Positions 1 through 5,490 of a stretch of DNA of 5,490 bases are shown here, piece by piece. The stretch covers positions 1 to 5,490 of the forward strand of contig USKR01000102.1 in assembly GCA_900555215.1 (NCBI GenBank). The letters are read 5' to 3'. How positions within the stretch are numbered: the first letter of the stretch is position 1; the number at the start of each line of letters is the position of its first letter. This stretch comes from an uncultured Ruminococcus sp. GTDB lineage: Bacteria; Bacillota; Clostridia; Lachnospirales; Lachnospiraceae. A program made the translations under genes and the position numbers. The notes under the pieces are model-generated. The model saw only the letters and a list, made by a program, of their open reading frames with translations. It was not told where the DNA came from and made no database searches.

Positions 1-603
1 ATCATCCATATGGCTGTGGACGGCAGATATGCCGGACATATCGTGATCTCTGACATTGAGAAACCACATGCCAAAGAGGCAGTCCGGGCGCTTAAGAGGG
101 CGGGAGTTGAGAAGACGGTTATGCTGACGGGAGATTCACGGAAGGTCGCAGAGCATGTGGCGGCGGACCTGGGGATCGATGAGGTCTATGCAGAGCTGCT
201 GCCGGCGGATAAAGTATCCAGAGTCGAAGAGCTCCTGGCAGAGAAGCCGGACAAGGCGAAACTGGCATTTGCAGGCGACGGTATCAACGATGCGCCGGTC
301 CTCTCCCGGGCAGATATCGGCATCGCCATGGGAGCGATGGGCTCGGACGCGGCAATCGAGGCGGCGGATATCGTGCTTATGGATGACGATCCGCTGAAGA
401 TCGCGAAAGCCATCAAGATCTCAAGGAAATGTCTGCGGATCGTGTATGAGAATATCTGGTTCGCGATTGGAATTAAGCTGATCTGCCTTGTACTCGGGGC
501 AGTCGGCATTGCTAATATGTGGCTTGCTATTTTTGCCGATGTAGGGGTGATGATCATTGCAGTGCTCAACGCGATAAGGGCGTTGTTTGTGAAGAAATTG
601 TAA
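1..603 (+). CDS. Zn/Cd-type heavy-metal P-type ATPase (P1B), C-terminal part, 5' truncated by window
   Basis: This is the end of a metal-exporting P-type ATPase that pumps divalent soft metals (Zn, Cd, possibly Pb or Co) across the cytoplasmic membrane using ATP. The frame is open from base 1, so the gene begins outside the window; the ATG at 10 is internal. 200 residues are visible. Numbering from the first codon, the phosphorylation-domain motif TGD is at 43-45 and the hinge motif GDGINDAP at 92-99. The last two membrane helices follow (about 150-195). They match the P1B-2 transmembrane signature exactly: N151, seven residues, K159, twenty residues, D180-V-G182, seven residues, N190. That pattern is associated in the literature with Zn/Cd/Pb specificity rather than Cu. 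The DKTGT site, the CPx-type helix and any N-terminal metal-binding domain lie upstream. The protein ends normally (VKKL, TAA). The closest named type is CadA/ZntA, but the paralog cannot be fixed from this fragment. Confidence 0.95.
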   Translation: MIHMAVDGRYAGHIVISDIEKPHAKEAVRALKRAGVEKTVMLTGDSRKVAEHVAADLGIDEVYAELLPADKVSRVEELLAEKPDKAKLAFAGDGINDAPVLSRADIGIAMGAMGSDAAIEAADIVLMDDDPLKIAKAIKISRKCLRIVYENIWFAIGIKLICLVLGAVGIANMWLAIFADVGVMIIAVLNAIRALFVKKL

Positions 604-665
604 AAAGGGACAGGGTGAAACTTAATTGGGGACGTAGTAAAATTCAATTTTACTACGTCCCCAAT
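602..665 (+). repeat. REP-like palindromic element, copy 1 (tail plus perfect hairpin)
   Basis: Bases 625-665 form a perfect inverted repeat: two 20-nt arms around one unpaired C at 645. The core is GGGACGTAGTAAAAT and its complement. A tail AAAAAGGGACAGGG (602-615) lies to the left and begins inside the ATPase stop codon. The same tail and hairpin recur in reverse orientation at 2761-2826, so this is a dispersed element rather than a single terminator. As RNA it would fold into a very stable stem and could stop or protect the ATPase transcript, although no U-run follows it. Hairpins of this form in bacteria are often spread by Y1-type (RAYT) transposases. None is encoded here, so that link is inference. 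Confidence 0.9.
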
Positions 666-670
666 CAATG

Positions 671-699
671 TTGACATTTTTAATGAATGATATTAATAT
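671..699 (+). promoter_or_regulatory. Probable sigma-A promoter of the ATPase gene
   Basis: A perfect -35 box TTGACA (671-676) is followed after 17 nt by TAATAT (694-699), a 4/6 match to the -10 consensus. The TATAAT at 697-702 is a better hexamer, but its 20-nt spacing is too long. The -35 box starts only 5 nt after palindrome copy 1, so the downstream gene appears to be transcribed on its own and insulated from the metal ATPase. Confidence 0.6.
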
Positions 700-706
700 A
701 ATCGTA

Positions 707-730
707 AGATACTAACTTGCGAGATACTAA
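707..730 (+). repeat. Short direct repeat AGATACTAA x2 in the ATPase leader (possible operator)
   Basis: AGATACTAA occurs at 707-715 and again at 722-730, with start points 15 bp apart, between the likely -10 box and the ribosome binding site. The spacing is about one and a half helical turns. Its place at or just after the expected transcription start would suit a regulator-binding site, but no regulator is identified and chance cannot be excluded. Confidence 0.45.
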
Positions 731-766
731 ATAAATCCAAAAACCTGACAGAATGGAGATGAGATG

Positions 767-2272
767 ATGTTTTATTGTCGTGATTCGGAATTGGAAAAGA
801 TGAACAGGCGCTATGACAATGGTCAGTTTGAGTGTATTGTCATATATGGAAGGCGGCGCGTTGGAAAAACTGCGCTGATCAATGAATTCTGTAAAGGGAA
901 ACCAACGATCCTGTTTTCTGCGCTGGATTCGACAGAACAGGAAAATCTTGAGACATTATCCCGCGCGGTCTTTGCGTATAAGTATCCGGGATCGGATATG
1001 GGAGCTCGATTCGATACGTATGAGGATGCATTCAATGAGATCGGCAGGATCGCATCAGAGGAACGACTTGTGTTTGTGATCGATGAATATCCATATCTGG
1101 CGAAAGCAAAATCAGCTGTTTCATCCATTCTCCAACATTTGATAGATCACCGCTGGGTCCATACGAAACTGTATCTGATCCTCTGCGGGTCGTCTATGAG
1201 CTTTATGGAAAATCAGGTGCTCGGCCATGAAAGTCCTCTGTATGGCAGGAGAACCGGGCAGTTTAAGATTGAACCGCTGAATTACAGGGAAACCGCTGTT
1301 TTTCATCCGGAACTTTCCGAAGAAGATAACGCACTGATCTACGGGATCACAGGCGGAGTCCCTCATTATATCAATAAGCTGGGTGTGCGCGAATCGGTGG
1401 ATGACGCTTTGCTGGAAAATCTGTTTGACCGGTCGGGATATCTGTTTGAGGAGCCGGAGAATCTGCTGAAGCAGGAACTGAGAGAACCGGCTGTTTATAA
1501 TGCTGTCATCCGGGCGATTGCAGAAGGCGCCTCCCGAATGAATGAGATTGCTACGAAGACGGGAACAGAGACCGGTCCTTGTTCAAAATATATCCATACG
1601 CTCATGGAACTGGGAATCATTAAGAAAGAAACCCCTGTTACAGAAAGACCGGGAAAGAAAACGATTTATCTTCTTGCGGATCAGTTTTTCCGTTTCTGGT
1701 ACCGCTTCGTGCCGAAAAATATCATTGCTGTGGCGTCCGGGCGTATCGGTGAAACATATGACCGCGCTGTAAAGGCGCATTTGGCTGATTATATGGGACT
1801 GATTTTTGAGAATATGTGCCGGCAGTATCTGCTTTACTATGCAGAGGATCTCCCGATAGCTATGTGTGATCTCGGTCAGTGGTGGGGCACAGACAGGAAG
1901 ACAAGAAGACAGGTACAGATCGATATAATAGGATGTCCGGCAGAGGGCAGTGAATATATCATAGGTTCCTGCAAGTATAAAAAAGAAAAGACCGGGCTTG
2001 ATGAACTGGAACGGCTCAGATCATATGCTGCTGTATTTGGTAAGGGAAGCAGGTATCATTATTATATTTTTTCAAAGGCCGGATTTACGGAAGGGTTGGA
2101 AAACGCCGGGCAGCGTGGCGAGGTGCGGCTTGTTACGTTGGAGGAGATGTATTCGATGAAACCGGGGCCGGATCAGCAGGATGCCGATCAAGGAGCTGGC
2201 TGCCATGGCGCATGTCTCCACGGCTACGATCCTGCGCTTCTGCCGGAAATGCGGGGCGGACGGATACAGTGA
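767..2272 (+). CDS. AAA+/STAND-like ATPase, archaeal-ATPase (PF01637-type) with DUF234-type C-terminal domain; C-terminus read through into rpiR remnant
   Basis: This is a cytoplasmic NTPase of the archaeal-ATPase family common in archaea and gut anaerobes; its cellular role is not established. I chose ATG 767 over the adjacent ATG 764. GGAG (755-758) sits 8 nt before 767 but only 5 nt before 764, and family members usually begin MF-x-x-R. Numbering from 764: Walker A GRRRVGKT is at 29-36, Walker B LVFVIDEYPYL at 102-112 (D107, E108), a sensor-1-like LILCGSS at 138-144, a GRRTG arginine motif at 161-165 and GGVPHYI at 197-203. A winged-helix-like stretch follows at about 245-300. The DUF234 region starts at about 307 (DQFFRFWYRF) and holds a nuclease-like pattern: E349, QIDIIG with D387, and GSCKYKK at 401-407, where many relatives have E-C-K. 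Family sequence ends at about residue 463 (VRLVTLEEMY). Residues 464-502 are the neighbouring rpiR remnant read in the wrong frame, so the native stop has been lost. The core looks complete, and activity is plausible with this foreign tail. Confidence 0.88.
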   Translation: MFYCRDSELEKMNRRYDNGQFECIVIYGRRRVGKTALINEFCKGKPTILFSALDSTEQENLETLSRAVFAYKYPGSDMGARFDTYEDAFNEIGRIASEERLVFVIDEYPYLAKAKSAVSSILQHLIDHRWVHTKLYLILCGSSMSFMENQVLGHESPLYGRRTGQFKIEPLNYRETAVFHPELSEEDNALIYGITGGVPHYINKLGVRESVDDALLENLFDRSGYLFEEPENLLKQELREPAVYNAVIRAIAEGASRMNEIATKTGTETGPCSKYIHTLMELGIIKKETPVTERPGKKTIYLLADQFFRFWYRFVPKNIIAVASGRIGETYDRAVKAHLADYMGLIFENMCRQYLLYYAEDLPIAMCDLGQWWGTDRKTRRQVQIDIIGCPAEGSEYIIGSCKYKKEKTGLDELERLRSYAAVFGKGSRYHYYIFSKAGFTEGLENAGQRGEVRLVTLEEMYSMKPGPDQQDADQGAGCHGACLHGYDPALLPEMRGGRIQ

Positions 2273-2522
2273 GTTCAAGCTCAAATACAGAGAACATCTG
2301 GAGGGCAAGCGGGACGCGCTGAAGGACGACGGCACTGCGGAGCTCCAGAGTTTTGTGAACCAGGCATGGTCTGAAGATTTTCAGGAGAGTATTGAGATGG
2401 CCTTTCAGTATCTGAGAAAATCCCGCTGCACGATCTTTATTGGGGTGGGATCTTCAGGCATGCTTGGGAAATACGGCGCGAGATATTTTTCCAATGTAGG
2501 GCGTTTCAGTCTGTTTATCAAT
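2160..2522 (+). pseudogene. RpiR-family transcriptional regulator remnant (HTH plus start of SIS domain)
   Basis: RpiR-type regulators bind DNA through an N-terminal HTH_6 domain and sense phosphosugars through a SIS domain. The frame opens after a TGA at 2157-2159 and carries the end of the HTH domain: MPIKELAAMAHVSTATILRF from 2181, then the FCRKCGADGYSEFK signature. A linker follows, then the first SIS strand and loop (IFIGVGSSGMLGKYGARYF, with G90, S91, S92 counted from Met 2181). About 30 N-terminal residues expected before MPIKELA are missing, replaced by the ATPase gene. Most of the SIS domain is also missing, because after about residue 113 the frame passes into permease sequence. The ATG at 2181 could still start translation, but no good ribosome binding site precedes it. 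Such regulators usually sit beside the sugar operon they control, which fits the PTS pieces that follow. A functional product is unlikely. Confidence 0.8.
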
Positions 2523-2669
2523 GTCACCGGTGCAGGACTTACGATCGTGATGAACCCGGTGCTTGCATTTCCGTTCATCGCGATGCCGGTGATCTCCTGT
2601 ATCTTACAGTATGCTGCTCTCTACACAGGGCTCTGCCCGCTGTACGGGGCGACACAGGTACCGTGGACC
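2523..2669 (+). pseudogene. PTS EIIC (lactose/cellobiose type) permease fragment fused in frame to the rpiR remnant
   Basis: About 49 codons, in the same frame as the rpiR remnant, look like an inner segment of the sugar-specific membrane subunit EIIC of lactose/cellobiose-family phosphotransferase systems. In the full protein this part holds the pattern G-L-P-I-V-x-N-P-x-L-A-x-P-F-I, followed by a hydrophobic helix and V-P-W-T. Here I read GLTIVMNPVLAFPFIAMP, then a hydrophobic stretch (VISCILQYAALYTGL), then GATQVPWT. A full EIIC has over 400 residues, so nearly all of it is gone. The frame continues with seven codons (CTPKTSS) to a TGA at 2691-2693. By then a different frame carries EIIA sequence. 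The assignment rests on remembered family patterns, not an alignment. Confidence 0.65.
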
Positions 2670-2758
2670 TGCACGCCGAAGACCAGCTCATGAGCGCGGA
2701 GACATTCCGGATCATGGCGGAAGAATTTATCGAAGTATATAAGAAAATCGAAAAATAA
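2663..2758 (+). pseudogene. PTS EIIA (lactose/cellobiose type) C-terminal remnant
   Basis: In the frame beginning at 2666, different from the preceding EIIC piece, about 30 codons run to a TAA at 2756-2758. The peptide reads D-LHAEDQLMSAETFRIMAEEF, then IEVYKKIEK. It resembles the end of lactose/cellobiose-family EIIA proteins, where an H-A-x-D-x-L-M motif at the phosphotransfer site is followed by a terminal helix ending in I-E-L-Y-K. The real protein has roughly 100-120 residues, so only the last quarter remains, with no start codon or ribosome binding site. It lies in the order rpiR, EIIC, EIIA expected of one sugar-uptake operon, which supports collapse of a single locus by internal deletions. 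The exact junction with EIIC falls within 2660-2672. Confidence 0.65.
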
Positions 2759-2760
2759 CC

Positions 2761-2826
2761 CGGTTTGGGACGTAGTAAAATCCGATTTTACTACGTCCCA
2801 AACTGCGTTTTGCCCTGTCCCTTTTT
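2761..2826 (-). repeat. REP-like palindromic element, copy 2, inverted relative to copy 1
   Basis: Bases 2763-2803 form a perfect 20-nt-arm inverted repeat around one unpaired C at 2783. The stem extends to 2761-2805 with one G-T pair. The core GGGACGTAGTAAAAT is shared with copy 1. The tail lies on the right as CCCTGTCCCTTTTT (2813-2826), the exact reverse complement of the copy 1 tail, so the element is inverted. The outer arm bases differ between copies (TTGGGG against GTTTGGG) in both arms at once, so pairing is kept despite divergence. On the + strand the stem followed by the T-run could also end transcription coming from the remnant region. Confidence 0.9.
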
Positions 2827-2869
2827 GTAAAAACAGGCAGATCAAACAGCACTAACCACCAGAAAAATC

Positions 2870-2898
2870 TTGACGGATCTCCCGTTTCTCTATATAAT
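2870..2898 (+). promoter_or_regulatory. Promoter of the ileS T-box transcript
   Basis: A -35 box TTGACG (2870-2875; 5/6 consensus) and a perfect -10 box TATAAT (2893-2898) are separated by the ideal 17 nt. Transcription would start near 2905, about 20 nt before the first stem of the T-box leader. This is the best promoter in the window and makes ileS independent of everything upstream. Confidence 0.85.
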
Positions 2899-2904
2899 AA
2901 CATG

Positions 2905-3202
2905 TGCATAAATCCAAAAGCAAAGGCTGTGACGGAGACAGTAGGTCTTATCCGAACATCCCAGCGAGCCGGGAGATGGTGCAAGCCCGGCATCAGTAGG
3001 GTACTGCCGAATATCACTCCCGAGCCGCAGCCCAGAAGGCGCGCCGGATCTGTATCGTACGGCGAGAGTAAGGGCTGACGTGAGTTCCCGCGTTAGGGGA
3101 CGCCATATGCGGAGCAGGCGGCAGACCGCTCCAAGTATGATGTAACAGGTGGTTAAAACGAGAGAGATGGCTTTCGTCCTTTTACGGACGGAAGCCTTTT
3201 TT
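2905..3202 (+). promoter_or_regulatory. T-box riboswitch leader of ileS (Ile specifier AUC)
   Basis: This untranslated leader reads the charging state of tRNA-Ile and lets transcription into ileS continue when the tRNA is uncharged. Stem I closes with GGCTG (2925-2929) and CAGCC (3028-3032). Its 5' side has the AGTA bulge (2940-2943), and the facing specifier loop reads GAAT-ATC-A, placing the Ile codon ATC at 3013-3015 with the usual purine after it. An upper stem pairs GCCGGG (2968-2973) with CCCGGC (2986-2991). Further stems include CGCCG/CGGCG (3042-3046, 3060-3064), GCGT/ACGC (3090-3093, 3100-3103) and GGAGC/GCTCC (3111-3115, 3128-3132). The T-box bulge TGGT (3150-3153) can pair with the A-C-C-A end of tRNA-Ile. 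I derive an antiterminator of AGG (3147-3149) and ACGAGAG (3158-3164) pairing with CTTTCGT-CCT (3171-3180), which excludes the terminator. The T-box sequence departs from the usual GGTGGTACCGCG after TGGT. Confidence 0.9.
3169..3202 (+). terminator. Intrinsic terminator of the ileS T-box leader
   Basis: GGCTTTCGTCC (3169-3179) pairs with GGACGGAAGCC (3186-3196) through 11 bp with one G-T pair, around the loop TTTTAC. Six Ts follow (3197-3202). Its 5' arm shares bases 3171-3179 with the antiterminator, so the two folds exclude each other: charged tRNA-Ile leaves this hairpin formed and stops transcription before ileS. Confidence 0.92.
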
Positions 3203-3224
3203 CTGCCGTATCAGGCCATGAAAG

Positions 3225-3230
3225 AAAGGA
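3225..3230 (+). promoter_or_regulatory. Ribosome binding site of ileS
   Basis: AAAGGA ends 9 nt before the ATG at 3240 and lies after the terminator T-run. It fixes the ileS start; no other in-frame start with a comparable site lies close by. Confidence 0.8.
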
Positions 3231-3239
3231 AAAACAGAC

Positions 3240-5490
<2,251 letters not shown>

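Noticed and set aside
625..665. Classical intrinsic terminator for the metal ATPase gene
   Set aside because: The hairpin is strong but no T-run follows it on the + strand, and it recurs elsewhere with a conserved tail, so it is better called a repeat; termination may be a side effect.
186..677. Minus-strand open frame of 163 codons starting beyond palindrome copy 1
   Set aside because: It is the complement of the P-type ATPase motifs plus the palindrome; its first residues only translate the hairpin and no family features are seen.
2181..2693. Intact 170-residue RpiR-like regulator
   Set aside because: The N-terminal part of the HTH domain and most of the SIS domain are missing, the C-terminal third looks like permease sequence, and there is no ribosome binding site before the ATG.
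602..2826. Composite transposon or insertion sequence bounded by the two palindromes
   Set aside because: No transposase gene, no target-site duplication and no terminal inverted repeat of IS type were found; only the palindrome pair supports mobility, so it is kept as a hypothesis only.
2814..2837. Small hairpin CCTG...CAGG with TTTT/AAAA after copy 2
   Set aside because: Short, A/T-rich and bulged by CCC; it mostly falls within the repeat tail and needs no separate function.
2621..2845. Minus-strand open frame through palindrome copy 2
   Set aside because: Its sequence is the translated palindrome and tail, the kind of spurious small protein such repeats produce; no independent ribosome binding site or domain.

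Overview
The window looks like chromosomal DNA of a gut Clostridia species, most likely Lachnospiraceae. This rests on a T-box-controlled ileS, a type-2-like isoleucyl-tRNA synthetase, AAGGA-type ribosome binding sites, and palindromes with a GGGACGTAGTAAAAT core next to a GGGACAGGG motif. I recall palindromes of that kind as common in these genomes, but cannot check it here. Every supported gene is on the + strand.

Layout: (1) 1-603 is the C-terminal end of a Zn/Cd-type P1B ATPase, cut by the left edge. (2) 602-665 is a REP-like palindrome with an asymmetric tail, starting on the ATPase stop codon. (3) 671-2272 is a promoter, a short direct repeat and one gene for an ATPase of the archaeal-ATPase/DUF234 family. 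Its last ~38 codons are not family sequence; they read out of frame into the next remnant. (4) 2160-2758 is a graveyard of a beta-glucoside/cellobiose-type PTS locus. An RpiR-type regulator missing both ends runs in frame into a piece of the EIIC permease, which is followed in another frame by the last ~30 codons of a lactose/cellobiose-type EIIA. (5) 2761-2826 is a second copy of the palindrome in the opposite orientation. (6) 2870-3202 is a strong promoter and a T-box leader with an Ile specifier (AUC) and an intrinsic terminator. (7) 3240 to the right edge is ileS, about 750 codons, open at the 3' end.

Functionally, the two ends are ordinary core or near-core genes (metal efflux, isoleucine charging with tRNA-sensing control). 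Between them lies an accessory island bounded by two inverted palindromes whose tails point outward. It holds one apparently intact ATPase gene with its own promoter, plus a collapsed sugar-uptake operon. The T-box can be paired in detail: the antiterminator and terminator share bases 3171-3180, and the TGGT bulge fits the A-C-C-A end of tRNA-Ile. I see no complete new multi-gene system. The most notable points are the palindrome-bracketed island, the three-part PTS remnant and the ATPase gene that has lost its own stop.
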